A DNA stretch of 64,000 nt from an uncultured Chitinophaga sp. (GCF_937898475.1 NZ_CALEJS010000041.1:248001-312000), one strand, 5' to 3'; positions 53,502 through 62,273 are shown, counted from the first letter of the stretch. The notes: generated from the sequence alone by a model not told the origin. Numbers and translations are program-made.

Positions 53502-55784
53502 TTATTTTAGATCGTCAGTAATAGCCTGCTTTTTACGTGTTATTGTTTTGTTCGTTGCTTTACGGCGGGCTGTTTTTTCTCCCCATTGTATGATTACGTT
53601 CTCTCCACCGGCAAGCTCGTATTCCATATACCCATCGGGATGCTGCCGTCCTTCTATGGCCGTCTGTCCACCCGTTACGGAAAAAGCCGGGAGCGGCTTA
53701 TCTTCCTGAGGCAGGAGCACCATGCGGCAACGGCCCATCTCATTCCCTATGACCGAAAAATGGACGGTGTTATCTTTCTTAACGGAAAAACCGGTGACCG
53801 GGTAATCTATGAACATCATAAAATGTCCCGGTACGGCGTGATAGTGGCGTGGAACAATGCCGAACGCCAGCCCGGCGCCATATACTTCCTGACCCACCTG
53901 GCCTGGCTGCTTCCATCCGTCATACATATCTTCCAGTGGTATCCAGAGGTTGGGATCCAGTTCGCCGGTCTTTGGCTGTTCTGTCAGGATCTCCTTTGGC
54001 AGCAAAGGCGGATAATAGTAGACGCCCTTGTTGAGAATGTGCCTGATAAATTCCGTCATCAGCAACACCGCGCCGGGCAGCAGATCCCCCCCTTCTGCAT
54101 GATGGAGGTAATCATGGAAAGCCGCAAACCCTTCCTGTTCCTCGTATACGGCCGTGTAAGGCGCACCGGCCAGTGGAAACAGCGCAAAGAAAGTTGGATA
54201 ATGCTTACCATAACCGTAGTTGCAATCCCACAGCCAGAAATGTTTAAAAACATTTGCCAGGCACAGGTAACTCAGGTCCAAATGAAATTTATTCTTTGTA
54301 AGCTTCCACAAGCGCAGCATGGCGCCTGCGGAAAAGGCCGTATTGTTAGCCTGGTAGAACAGGGTAAAGCCGGTTCCCTGCAGGGCTTTGGCAGCCTTCT
54401 TTGCCTCATCCAGGTAGCGTTTTTCGCCTGTAAGATCATAGGCCTGCAGCATCACATGCGCATACAGCCCGGGTACATCTTTCTCTCCGCCTTTGCCTGG
54501 CGCTGTTTCTTCCTTTATTACTTCCAGCGTGTCCAGGTTGTAGAACACCGGCCATTGGTATTTAAAATGACGGGCCACTTTTATCACATACTCCATGGAG
54601 TCAAGAAAGAGTTTTTTCGCCATCTTATCTCCCGCCAGCGCCATTCGTGAAAGATTCAGCAAAGGGTGATGCAGGTACCAGGAGTCCATCACACGCGGCT
54701 TTTTATGTTCTTCCTGTCCGTTCAGCTTAGTTTCCACAGCCGGCAACCAGCGCGCTATACAATTGATCCGTTCATCATAGAAAGCCGGCAGGCCCTGTTT
54801 GATATAGCTGATCATAGGTATTTCGCTATTGCTCCATCGCTCATATTCCATCATAGGTAGTAATACCGCCAGTTGCACCATGATCTCAGGCGGCGTAGCA
54901 TAGTCGCACACGTAGGCATTAAGATAGGGTTTACCTTGTGCCTGCGTCCAGCAACCGGGGCTGTATTGCAGATCATTCAATGTTTTGTCTATTATCTCCA
55001 GCCAGGGTTGATATTTTGTAGCAGGTTGCGGGAAATGCACATATACATCCGCCAGCAGTGTTATGAACTGCCTGGCTGCCTCCAGCTCGTTTGCAGGAAC
55101 GGTCGTATCGCATAGTAAAAAAACATCTGAGATAGTATATTCCTTGCCTGCTTCCAGCGGTTTTTCCGGGGAGGGTGGCAATGCGAAACCAAGCTCCGGC
55201 CAGGTGCCGCCAACCGAGTCTGCTACGGAGGTGTTTGTCTGCTCACAATAATCGCTGAGCGCGGTGAGATTTTGCAGGTAGAGAAAAGCACCTGATCGTG
55301 GTTTTTTTAAGCTTGCATATAACACACCGGAGCGGGGGCCTTCCTGCTGCAACTGCACTTCACCCTGCGGCAGCGCGCTGTCTCCCTCCTTTCCCAGCAC
55401 TACCAGGTCGCGTGGCCAGAAAGGAATGGTGAGCATTTCGCCCGGCGTTAAGGTAGTAGTGCAGCGCAGCAGCGGCTTGTCTGCCGACGGGAACCGCACT
55501 TTTACCTGGTAAATGCCGATGATGGAGCTGAATGAAAGCTGTACTTCGTTATCCTGCTCCTTCATCTGCTTCAGTTTTAATCCACCTTCCGGTACAAAGG
55601 CCGTTCTTACAGCGATACGATTGCCGTTGGGCCAGGTGATGATCACCCAGCATCCATTTCCGGTATTATATGCGTAATAACTGAAGCCTGCAATTTTCCG
55701 CTGGAAGACCGGGGCCTGTCCATTAGCCGAAAAAGTTGCCCTGACCGCAGTGAACCAGGGAGACACTCCTGTTTCCTTCTTCAT
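53502..55784 (-). CDS. Unrecognised 760-residue protein, (alpha/alpha) barrel-like central region
   Basis: No family is recognised with confidence. The start at 55784 (MKKETGVSPWF) is chosen because the upstream extension is not protein-like. Residues about 1-200 look beta-rich, with SYYAYNTGNGCWVIITWPNG and VKVRFPSADKPLLRC. Residues about 270-600 have repeated helical hairpins with aromatic and polar tips (NAYVCDYATPPEIMVQ, MDSWYLHHPLLNLSR, PGLYAHVMLQAYDLTGE, LWDCNYGYGKHYPTF), as in six-hairpin glycosidase and epimerase folds. A final beta segment precedes a lysine-rich tail. No signal peptide is seen. It heads an operon with an SDR and an SRPBCC protein. A sugar or polysaccharide-modifying enzyme is possible but unproven. 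Confidence 0.6.
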   Translation of the reverse strand: MKKETGVSPWFTAVRATFSANGQAPVFQRKIAGFSYYAYNTGNGCWVIITWPNGNRIAVRTAFVPEGGLKLKQMKEQDNEVQLSFSSIIGIYQVKVRFPSADKPLLRCTTTLTPGEMLTIPFWPRDLVVLGKEGDSALPQGEVQLQQEGPRSGVLYASLKKPRSGAFLYLQNLTALSDYCEQTNTSVADSVGGTWPELGFALPPSPEKPLEAGKEYTISDVFLLCDTTVPANELEAARQFITLLADVYVHFPQPATKYQPWLEIIDKTLNDLQYSPGCWTQAQGKPYLNAYVCDYATPPEIMVQLAVLLPMMEYERWSNSEIPMISYIKQGLPAFYDERINCIARWLPAVETKLNGQEEHKKPRVMDSWYLHHPLLNLSRMALAGDKMAKKLFLDSMEYVIKVARHFKYQWPVFYNLDTLEVIKEETAPGKGGEKDVPGLYAHVMLQAYDLTGEKRYLDEAKKAAKALQGTGFTLFYQANNTAFSAGAMLRLWKLTKNKFHLDLSYLCLANVFKHFWLWDCNYGYGKHYPTFFALFPLAGAPYTAVYEEQEGFAAFHDYLHHAEGGDLLPGAVLLMTEFIRHILNKGVYYYPPLLPKEILTEQPKTGELDPNLWIPLEDMYDGWKQPGQVGQEVYGAGLAFGIVPRHYHAVPGHFMMFIDYPVTGFSVKKDNTVHFSVIGNEMGRCRMVLLPQEDKPLPAFSVTGGQTAIEGRQHPDGYMEYELAGGENVIIQWGEKTARRKATNKTITRKKQAITDDLK

Positions 55785-56031
55785 AAAAGTTATATAAGTA
55801 TAATAGGGTATTGCATATTGTAAGATATGTGCAGTAAAAAGGATGCCAGTCCGGATAATCATTTATCTGCGACACAGAATGCGCATTGCACAGCTGTCGG
55901 GAGTAGAGATATCTCTACATAGCAGCGTAGTTTTATCTCGGCCACTGCCACACCCTGCTCTGCACCTATGGCATGGACCGCTTTTTGATCATCATCAGTT
56001 TTTATTCAATTGCCCATCAAAACCATTTTTT

Positions 56032-57033
56032 ATGTTCTATCACGTAAAAGAATTACAGTTCAATGCACGGGTTTCAAAGCCCGACCCTGCATTTGCCACC
56101 TTGCTGCTGGAACAGTTCGGCGGTGCAAATGGCGAACTGGCGGCAGCTATGCGTTATTTCACACAAGCATTTGCAGCACGTCATCCGTTTCCGGATAAGT
56201 ACGATCTGCTGATGGATATCGCTACGGAAGAATTCAGTCACCTGGAGATCGTTGGCGCTACCATCCAGATGTTACTGCAAGGCATTAACGGCGACCTGAA
56301 GAATGCGGCAGAAAATTCAGAGATCATGCAATTGCTGAATGGCAAAGCTGCAAAAGAAAACTTCATTCACCAGGCGATGATTGCCCCGCAGATCCTGACC
56401 TCTACAGGTGGTGGCCCGGCTATTACCAACAGCCAGGGTGTTCCCTGGACGGCAGCCTACATCAATGGTGACTGCAACGGCGATCTGACCACAGACCTGC
56501 GCTCTGATATTGCTGCAGAGTCGAGGGCCAAGATCACCTATGAATACCTGCTGCAGTTTACCGATGACCCTGATGTAAAGGAAACACTGAATTTCCTGAT
56601 GACGCGTGAAGTGGCGCATTTCCAGATGTTCCAGGCAGCGCTTGACACGATCCAGCCCAACTTCCCTCCGGGCGTACTGCAAAGCGATCCGCGTTACAGC
56701 AACCTGTACTTCAACATGTCTAACGGTTCTGCGATCCGCGGTCCGTGGAATGAAGGAGAAAGCAGCATGCTGGGTGAAAACTGGCAGTATATTGAAGATC
56801 CGGTAAAACATGTACTGGAAACTAACGGGCTGATGACGCAGCAACCAGAGGGTACAGAAAGAACATTACAGGGCGTAGCAGAGCTGGATCAGCAGCTAAG
56901 TGAAGAAAGAAGCAACGAGATCAATATGGCCGTGCCTATTGGCGAGCAGCACTGGAGCATGTCTGCCGCAGAGCACGCAGATGATACAAAAAGAACACAT
57001 GCAAGAAGCACCCGTAAAACAAAAGGTAAATAA
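56032..57033 (+). CDS. Manganese catalase
   Basis: A 333-residue manganese catalase of the ferritin-like fold. Dimanganese ligands are in GGANGELAAAMRYF (Glu), ATEEFSHLEIVGA (Glu and His) and LMTREVAHFQMF (Glu and His). The length and the C-terminal charged tail (ARSTRKTKGK) are typical. The start at 56032 (MFYHVKELQF) is the family start; an earlier in-frame ATG would add a non-homologous leader. It removes H2O2 without haem. Its 3' end overlaps the DsbA-family gene by 35 nt. Confidence 0.92.
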   Translation: MFYHVKELQFNARVSKPDPAFATLLLEQFGGANGELAAAMRYFTQAFAARHPFPDKYDLLMDIATEEFSHLEIVGATIQMLLQGINGDLKNAAENSEIMQLLNGKAAKENFIHQAMIAPQILTSTGGGPAITNSQGVPWTAAYINGDCNGDLTTDLRSDIAAESRAKITYEYLLQFTDDPDVKETLNFLMTREVAHFQMFQAALDTIQPNFPPGVLQSDPRYSNLYFNMSNGSAIRGPWNEGESSMLGENWQYIEDPVKHVLETNGLMTQQPEGTERTLQGVAELDQQLSEERSNEINMAVPIGEQHWSMSAAEHADDTKRTHARSTRKTKGK

Positions 57034-57694
57034 GAAACAGGCCAGTCAAGTGCAAAGCGGGCAACTGGAAGTAGTTTACTATACAGACCCGCTTTGCTGT
57101 TGGAGCTGGGCCTTTGAGCCAGCCTGGCAGCAGTTGCTGCAGGAGTACCAGGGACGTATTTCATGGAGGTATTGCATGGGCGGTTTACTGGCAGAGTGGC
57201 GCGCCTATCATGATACCATGAATGCCGTCAGCAAGCCGGTACAGATGGGGCCACTGTGGATGCAGGCCAGCCAGGTATCCGGGCAACCGATGAACGACCG
57301 TATCTGGTTCCTTGATCCGCCGGCTTCCTCCTACCCTGCCTGCCTGGCTGTTAAATGCGCCGGCATGCAATCTGAGCAGGCCGCGCACTTATACCTCTAT
57401 GCATTGAGAGCTGCCATTATGAAAGATGGAAAGAACATTGCAAAAAAGGCGGTGTTGCTGGAAACCGCTGCTGCGTTAACCGCGGAGCATCCCGGGTGCC
57501 TGGATCTAAAGCAGTTTGAAGCAGACCTTGGCAGCGAACAGGCCATGCAGCTGTTGAAACAGGATCTGCAGGAAGTAAGCTACCGAAACATTAACCGCCT
57601 ACCCACCCTGGTAGTAAAACAGGGCGAACGCCGTGTAGTGATCACGGGGTATCGTCCTTTTGAAGTTTTGAAAGACGTGATTTCACAGATGTAA
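56999..57694 (+). CDS. DsbA-family thioredoxin-like protein (CCWS variant)
   Basis: A 231-residue protein of the DsbA/FrnE/SpxH group. The active-site region is YYTDPLCCWSWAFEP, where CxxC is replaced by CCWS, so the second cysteine is missing and two adjacent cysteines are present. The cis-Pro loop is NRLPTLVV, and the helical insert lies between. The start at 56999 (MQEAPVKQKV) lies inside the manganese catalase gene; a start at 56981 is also possible. It has no signal peptide, so it is cytoplasmic. It may be an adaptor or redox partner in peroxide stress, given its overlap with catalase. Confidence 0.8.
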   Translation: MQEAPVKQKVNKKQASQVQSGQLEVVYYTDPLCCWSWAFEPAWQQLLQEYQGRISWRYCMGGLLAEWRAYHDTMNAVSKPVQMGPLWMQASQVSGQPMNDRIWFLDPPASSYPACLAVKCAGMQSEQAAHLYLYALRAAIMKDGKNIAKKAVLLETAAALTAEHPGCLDLKQFEADLGSEQAMQLLKQDLQEVSYRNINRLPTLVVKQGERRVVITGYRPFEVLKDVISQM

Positions 57695-57700
57695 AAAGTT

Positions 57701-57780
57701 TGAAGGTTTGAGCGTTTAAAAGTTTGAAGGTGTCTGGCAGTGGAAGCAGCCTTTCAAACTTTTAAACATTCAAACCTTCA
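57701..57780. repeat. Inverted repeat of GTTTGAAGG words between convergent genes
   Basis: Left arm 57701-57730 and right arm 57750-57780 are about 30 bp each and nearly perfect reverse complements. The words are TGAAGGTTTGA, GTTTAAAAGTTTGAAGG. It fills the gap between the convergent DsbA-family and subtilase genes and is a likely bidirectional terminator. It is the longest hairpin of the GTTTGAA family here. Confidence 0.88.
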
Positions 57781-57814
57781 GATTTAATAACGTTATTGCA
57801 AGCGTCTTAATGCG

Positions 57815-59326
57815 TTAGTAGCTGACAGCTTTGGCGGCATTGATCTGGCCGTTGCCAAAGTAGGCATCCCTGCCGCCGGGGCCCAAATCTGTAGAGCTTC
57901 TTCTCAGGATCAGCTCTACCAGCAGCGGGTTGGCGAGGCGTTTATATTTTCCATAGATCATTGCTGCGGTAGCGCTGGCGTGGGGCGCTGCCATGCTGGT
58001 ACCAACAGACCATACGTAGAAGAAGGATCCGGTGAATTCGTCCCAGCCGCCAATATTGAATACAAAGTCAAACACATACTCGGGACGTACAATACCGCCT
58101 ACATTTACGATCGTAGTGTTGAGCGGGATGCTATAGTTACCACCCGGGGCGCCGTAGGATACAAAGTTTTTGCCATGGTTGCTGAAAGTGTAGGAAGGCA
58201 CATACAGGGAAGTGTCCTGGTTAATGCCCCAGCCCAGCGGACCATTGGAAGCAATACATATTACACCCAGACAGGCAGCCGGATAAGTGATGAAGCGTTT
58301 TTCATGGTCGTAGTCGTAACCGTCATTACCAGCGGCGGCTATCACGGTCACACCATTGAGGTTTGCCCAGAGCGTAGCCCTGTTGAGTGCAAGCACAAGA
58401 TCCCTTACATCACGATCATACTCCACGGTATAATCATCAGAAGGATCGTTGGGCGTACCATTATCGTCTGTGAAGGTTTTGCGGGGCAGTTCTCCGCCAA
58501 GGCTCATGTTGATGACATTAGCCCGGTGGCTTACGGCATAGAAGATCCCATCGATAATACTGCTCCATGGGCCGGTTCCGGCGTCTGACAATACTTTCAC
58601 CAGCAAAAGTTTGGTTTGAGGCGCTGCGCCTACTACGCCAAACTCATCGTCCAGCGCAGCAATGGTACCGGCAACATGGGTGCCATGGCTGAAACCTTCG
58701 AAGCCGTGATACTGTACTTCTTCACCTTCAATAAAGCTATGAGAGCCGATGATGTTGGGAGATATTTCAGGATCATTCAGCAGGAAGCCGCCGTCCAGCA
58801 CTGCAACGGTAGCACCGTTGCCCCGGTAGCCTTTGGCCCAGGCTTCGGGCGCTTTTACGGAATGCAGGTTCCACTGCAGGAAAGAAAGCGGGTTACCGGG
58901 AATAGGCACCGCTTTGGCAGTCTTTGACCTGGACGGGTTGGCAGGCGCGCCGGCTTTATAGTATTCACCTGATTTGTAGATCTTCTCGGGCAGGCGCCAG
59001 TTCATTACAAGGTCTACTACTACAGACTGTACACCGTCAATCTTCCTGGCCTTTTCAGGGAAAGAGGGGTCTGGAGTTTGCACGCTTATCAGGCCCAGTT
59101 GCTGATTTGCATTCCTCAAAACAAAGTTGCGGGCGCCTATTGCTTTCAGACCATCTTCAATGCCTGACAGCTTTGCACCTTCTTTTGCGATGATGAGAAA
59201 ACCGCGGTCTTGATGCTTGGTGTCCTTGTTCAATGAACCATTGACAATATTAAGGTCTTTCTTACAGGAGGCTGCAAAGATCAGCAGCATAAGGGGTAAG
59301 AGGGGCAATAGTGGATTTTTTCTCAT
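57815..59326 (-). CDS. S8 subtilase lipoprotein with I9-like propeptide
   Basis: A 503-residue lipoprotein protease. The start at 59326 gives a lipobox signal (PLLPLMLLIFAASC). Residues about 35-115 look like an inhibitor I9-type propeptide (GARNFVLRNANQQLGLISVQ). The triad is in VAVLDGGFLLND (Asp), SHGTHVAGTIAAL (His) and GTSMAAPHASATAAM (Ser), with AAAGNDG as the oxyanion Asn. It is probably attached to the outer membrane and degrades proteins outside the cytoplasm. Confidence 0.9.
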   Translation of the reverse strand: MRKNPLLPLLPLMLLIFAASCKKDLNIVNGSLNKDTKHQDRGFLIIAKEGAKLSGIEDGLKAIGARNFVLRNANQQLGLISVQTPDPSFPEKARKIDGVQSVVVDLVMNWRLPEKIYKSGEYYKAGAPANPSRSKTAKAVPIPGNPLSFLQWNLHSVKAPEAWAKGYRGNGATVAVLDGGFLLNDPEISPNIIGSHSFIEGEEVQYHGFEGFSHGTHVAGTIAALDDEFGVVGAAPQTKLLLVKVLSDAGTGPWSSIIDGIFYAVSHRANVINMSLGGELPRKTFTDDNGTPNDPSDDYTVEYDRDVRDLVLALNRATLWANLNGVTVIAAAGNDGYDYDHEKRFITYPAACLGVICIASNGPLGWGINQDTSLYVPSYTFSNHGKNFVSYGAPGGNYSIPLNTTIVNVGGIVRPEYVFDFVFNIGGWDEFTGSFFYVWSVGTSMAAPHASATAAMIYGKYKRLANPLLVELILRRSSTDLGPGGRDAYFGNGQINAAKAVSY

Positions 59327-59539
59327 AAAGACTCTTTTTAAAATGATTAACAAGATTGAAACCGGGAAATTAACAGACTGCTTGCGATACGTTGATTGAT
59401 AAAACTTTTGACAGATACCAATAGGGTGATTGAATGTACTTAATTTATTTGAAATAATCAAAGGAAACACCGGGGGGCATAAAAAAGTTAATACGCGCAT
59501 GCCAGGAGCAGCGCGTATTACAGCGGTTAACAGGTTTGC

Positions 59540-59920
59540 CTATGCCATTTGTGCAAAGCCCCCGCCCATTGACCAGTTCTCTCCCGTTACTTCGGTGAGC
59601 ACAATGAATACATCGTTCGCAGAAATAAGTGTGCGTGCCGCGATGCGTTCAGCAATGGCGTGATAGAGCGCTTTCTTCATTGCTACCGTCCGTCCATACC
59701 GCGCGGTGATCTCGATATACACCATACTACCAGTATGAGGGATGTTGAGATAGCTTTCGGGGTATAGCAGATCTGCCGGGCGTATTTCATGAATCACCTG
59801 GAAATAGTCATCAGGCGGGATGTTGAAATGCTCCATGAGGCTTTCGTGTACCGCCAGGGAGATCTCTTTCTTTACTGCATCTGTCAGGTGTTGGGCCAGG
59901 TTGATCTTAACAAAAGGCAT
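59540..59920 (-). CDS. Tautomerase-family protein
   Basis: A 126-residue tautomerase-superfamily protein. The catalytic Pro2 follows the initiator Met (MPFVKINLAQ). The length is that of a fused two-module member, with IPPDDYFQVIHE in the middle and VFIVLTEVTGENWSMGGG near the end. It lies 2 nt after the cupin gene on the same strand. The pair is divergent from a LysR gene, so it is probably an inducible small-molecule pathway. Substrates of such tautomerases include oxaloacetate-like enols and haloacrylates; none can be assigned here. Confidence 0.85.
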   Translation of the reverse strand: MPFVKINLAQHLTDAVKKEISLAVHESLMEHFNIPPDDYFQVIHEIRPADLLYPESYLNIPHTGSMVYIEITARYGRTVAMKKALYHAIAERIAARTLISANDVFIVLTEVTGENWSMGGGFAQMA

Positions 59921-59922
59921 GG

Positions 59923-60336
59923 TTACTGATTTTTATTGCTGGTTAATACGATGAGCGGCTGTCCTTTCTTTGCGAGATAGATAGCGATGAATTTACTGGG
60001 CTTATCTGCCAGCGCATTTTTGAATACCTCGATCCGCCGGCCGGCTGCTTCCCTGAAACTATCGCCGGGATTTAGCAATACCGGCTCCCCGCCATATACC
60101 TTGTAAATTATCTGCCCTTCCACTACATAGCCGTACACCTCGCCCGGGTGATAATGGTCCGGCGCTCCCTGTCCCGGTGCGCAGGTGATCTCATCGATAC
60201 GCACTTCTTCCACGCTGGTTGGTGGCAGCTGTTGCTGCAATAATGTTTTTCGGCTAATGGAATTGTTTTGTGCAGTTAAGCTGCTGCCATAGAATAAAGG
60301 CAGTATTACCAGGAGCCATTGGAGAACGTTTTTCAT
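59923..60336 (-). CDS. Exported cupin-domain protein
   Basis: A 137-residue cupin with a signal peptide (MKNVLQWLLVILPLFYGSS, then LTAQ); the start at 60336 is chosen for it. The cupin motifs are APGQGAPDHYHPGEVYGYV (His pair and Glu for the metal) and GDSFREAAGRRIEV. It is the first gene of a two-gene operon with the tautomerase and is divergent from a LysR regulator with a 90-bp shared region. It may be a dioxygenase, isomerase or binding protein. Confidence 0.82.
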   Translation of the reverse strand: MKNVLQWLLVILPLFYGSSLTAQNNSISRKTLLQQQLPPTSVEEVRIDEITCAPGQGAPDHYHPGEVYGYVVEGQIIYKVYGGEPVLLNPGDSFREAAGRRIEVFKNALADKPSKFIAIYLAKKGQPLIVLTSNKNQ

Positions 60337-60356
60337 GATACTTCGTTTAAGCTGCA

Positions 60357-60393
60357 CAAAATTATTTCAATTCAATACATTTGCAGTATTGAA
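60357..60393. promoter_or_regulatory. Divergent LysR control region: two -7 boxes and an inverted repeat
   Basis: TTCAATAC (60371-60378) and GTATTGAA (60386-60393) are perfect 8-bp arms with a 7-nt spacer and fit the LysR T-N11-A pattern. A plus-strand TACATTTG box (60376-60383) overlaps the palindrome and should serve the LysR gene. A minus-strand TAATTTTG box (60364-60357) lies 7 bp away and should serve the cupin-tautomerase operon. Confidence 0.7.
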
Positions 60394-60426
60394 ACATCTG
60401 ATCCTACACTTTAATAAAACTAAACT

Positions 60427-61305
60427 ATGACGAGTGATCTGATGGACCTGGATCTGCTGCGTACCTTTGTACTGGCGGTGGATATGGACAGTTTCGCCAA
60501 AGCGGCAGACCGGGTAGCGCGTTCGCAATCGGCGGTGAGCCTGCAGATGCAACGATTAGAAGAGATGACCGGCCGGGCCTTGTTCCTCAAACAGGGCCGC
60601 GGATGGCAGCTGACCCCAACCGGTGAACTGCTGCTGGGGTATGCACGGCAGCTGCTGGAGATCAACGATCGGGCAGTACAAGCTCTCCACGACACCCGGC
60701 TGGAAGGACAGGTAAGTCTGGGTCTGCCGGCCGATTTTGCCGAAAGCGAGCTACCCCTGATACTTGCCCGTTTTGGCGCTGTGTACCCGGATGTGCAGAT
60801 CACCATCGTAATTGACCGCCAGGCAGTACTGCAGCAGCAGTTGCAAAGCGGCAAGCTGGATGTGATCGTGAGTATGGGGCAGCAACTACCGCCGGATGCG
60901 ATCCCCATCGGGAAACTGCCCTTACGCTGGATTGGAGGGCAGACGCCACTGGAGCAGCAGCATCCCCTGCCCCTCCTGCTGTTTGAAGCACCCTGTATTG
61001 TAAGACAGGCAGGACTGGAAGCCCTGGAACAGGTACAACGTCCCTGGCGGGTGGTGCTGACAAGTCCCAGTCTTTCCGGCCTCTGGGCCGCCGCCCAGGC
61101 GGGGTTAGGTATTACCCTGCGTACGGCCATAGGCGTACCAGCCGGCTGCCGGATATTGCACACCAACAGCGGCCTCCCGGCGCTGCCGGTATTTCACTTT
61201 TATCTGCTGCAACGGAAACAGGCGCCCTCTCCCGCCCTTACCCGTCTGACAGATATTCTGGTAAGTACCATAAAAGAACAGATCAATAATCTCCGGAAAA
61301 AATAA
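60427..61305 (+). CDS. LysR family transcriptional regulator
   Basis: A 292-residue LysR regulator. The winged HTH is LLRTFVLAVDMDSFAKAADR, continuing RSQSAVSLQMQRLEEMTGRALF. The effector-binding domain begins VSLGLPADFAESELPLILARF. It is divergent from the cupin-tautomerase operon and should control it and itself through the palindrome at 60371-60393. The inducer is unknown. Confidence 0.92.
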   Translation: MTSDLMDLDLLRTFVLAVDMDSFAKAADRVARSQSAVSLQMQRLEEMTGRALFLKQGRGWQLTPTGELLLGYARQLLEINDRAVQALHDTRLEGQVSLGLPADFAESELPLILARFGAVYPDVQITIVIDRQAVLQQQLQSGKLDVIVSMGQQLPPDAIPIGKLPLRWIGGQTPLEQQHPLPLLLFEAPCIVRQAGLEALEQVQRPWRVVLTSPSLSGLWAAAQAGLGITLRTAIGVPAGCRILHTNSGLPALPVFHFYLLQRKQAPSPALTRLTDILVSTIKEQINNLRKK

Positions 61306-61330
61306 AAAAACCGGTTTCTTTGCAATTGAC

Positions 61331-62125
61331 ATGTCACTATCTATTACATCATTAAATTCGGGCAGCAACGGCAATTGTTATTACATCGGGAATGACAGGG
61401 AAGCAGTGCTGGTGGATGCAGGGATCTCCTGCCGTGAAACAGAAAAACGGATGCGGCGCCTGGGATTGTCAATGCTCCGGGTTAAAGCCATTTTTGTGTC
61501 CCATGAGCATACGGACCACATCAAAGGGATCCCCGTTATTGCGAAAAAATATAAACTGCCGGTATATATCACCGAAGCTACTTTACGCAGCGGCGGGCTA
61601 CCCCTGCATGCAGAACAGGTGGTTTCCTTTAAGGCTTATGAGCCGGTACAGATCGGCGACCTGTGTGTAACCGCTTTTCCGAAACATCATGACGCCTCGG
61701 AACCGCACAGCTTTATTGTGGGCAATGGACGGGTAAATATCGGGGTCTTCACAGACATCGGCATTGCCTGCGAACATGTGATCCAGCATTTTCAACTGTG
61801 CCATGCCGCCTTCCTGGAAACAAATTACGATGAGCAGCTGCTGGAGCAAGGCCGGTACCCCTGGTACCTGAAGAACCGGATACGCGGTGGCAAGGGACAT
61901 TTATCTAACCACCAGGCGCTGGAGTTATTCAAGGCTTATCGTCCGCCATTTATGAGCCACCTGTTGCTATCGCATCTTTCTGCGGAGAACAATCATCCCG
62001 ACCTGGTGCATGCACTTTTTACGGAGCATGCGGCAGGTGTAGAAGTAGTGGTAGCGGGCAGAACGGCGGAGACGCCTGTGTATGTGATAGGAGGAGGTGT
62101 TACCGCTCCGCTGACTTTGTTTTAA
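61331..62125 (+). CDS. MBL-fold metallo-hydrolase (YycJ/WalJ-like)
   Basis: A 264-residue metallo-beta-lactamase-fold protein. The zinc motif is VSHEHTDHIKGI (HxHxDH), with further ligands in FPKHHDASEPHSF, FTDIGIACEHV and LLSHLSAENNHP. The start SITSLNSGSNGNCYYIG is typical of the YycJ/WalJ exonuclease-like group. The role is probably nucleic-acid processing, as in that group. A TTTCTTTG box near 61313 resembles a -7 element. It is the last chromosomal protein gene before tRNA-Lys. Confidence 0.88.
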   Translation: MSLSITSLNSGSNGNCYYIGNDREAVLVDAGISCRETEKRMRRLGLSMLRVKAIFVSHEHTDHIKGIPVIAKKYKLPVYITEATLRSGGLPLHAEQVVSFKAYEPVQIGDLCVTAFPKHHDASEPHSFIVGNGRVNIGVFTDIGIACEHVIQHFQLCHAAFLETNYDEQLLEQGRYPWYLKNRIRGGKGHLSNHQALELFKAYRPPFMSHLLLSHLSAENNHPDLVHALFTEHAAGVEVVVAGRTAETPVYVIGGGVTAPLTLF

Positions 62126-62139
62126 TTTTTTCAATATTA

Positions 62140-62170
62140 TTTGGAAGAAAAAAATTAATTCCTATCTTTG
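62140..62170 (+). promoter_or_regulatory. Promoter of tRNA-Lys: TTTG -33 and TATCTTTG -7
   Basis: TTTG at 62140-62143 and TATCTTTG at 62163-62170 with 19 bp between match the Bacteroidota sigma consensus exactly. Transcription should start about 20 bp upstream of the mature tRNA. Confidence 0.85.
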
Positions 62171-62197
62171 CACTCCCGAAAACGAAAAAACGGGATT

Positions 62198-62273
62198 GAT
62201 TCCGTAGCTCAGTTGGTAGAGCAATACACTTTTAATGTATGGGTCCTGGGTTCGAGTCCCAGCGGGATCACCA
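62198..62273 (+). tRNA. tRNA-Lys (TTT)
   Basis: A complete 76-nt tRNA. The acceptor pairs GATTCCG with CGGGATC (one G-U), the D-arm is GCTC...GAGC, the anticodon stem ATACA/TGTAT encloses CTTTTAA with anticodon TTT, and the T-arm is CTGGG TTCGAGT CCCAG. CCA is encoded at 62271-62273. The gene is the integration target of the element to its right; the recombinase frame runs antisense through it. Confidence 0.97.

Noticed and set aside
53586..54650. 354-codon open frame antisense to the 760-residue protein
   Set aside because: No domain is recognisable and the frame starts and stops without relation to any promoter. The minus-strand frame is longer and in an operon.
55843..56031. Upstream start for manganese catalase
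   Set aside because: The added 63 residues do not resemble the catalase family; MFYHVKELQF is the usual start.
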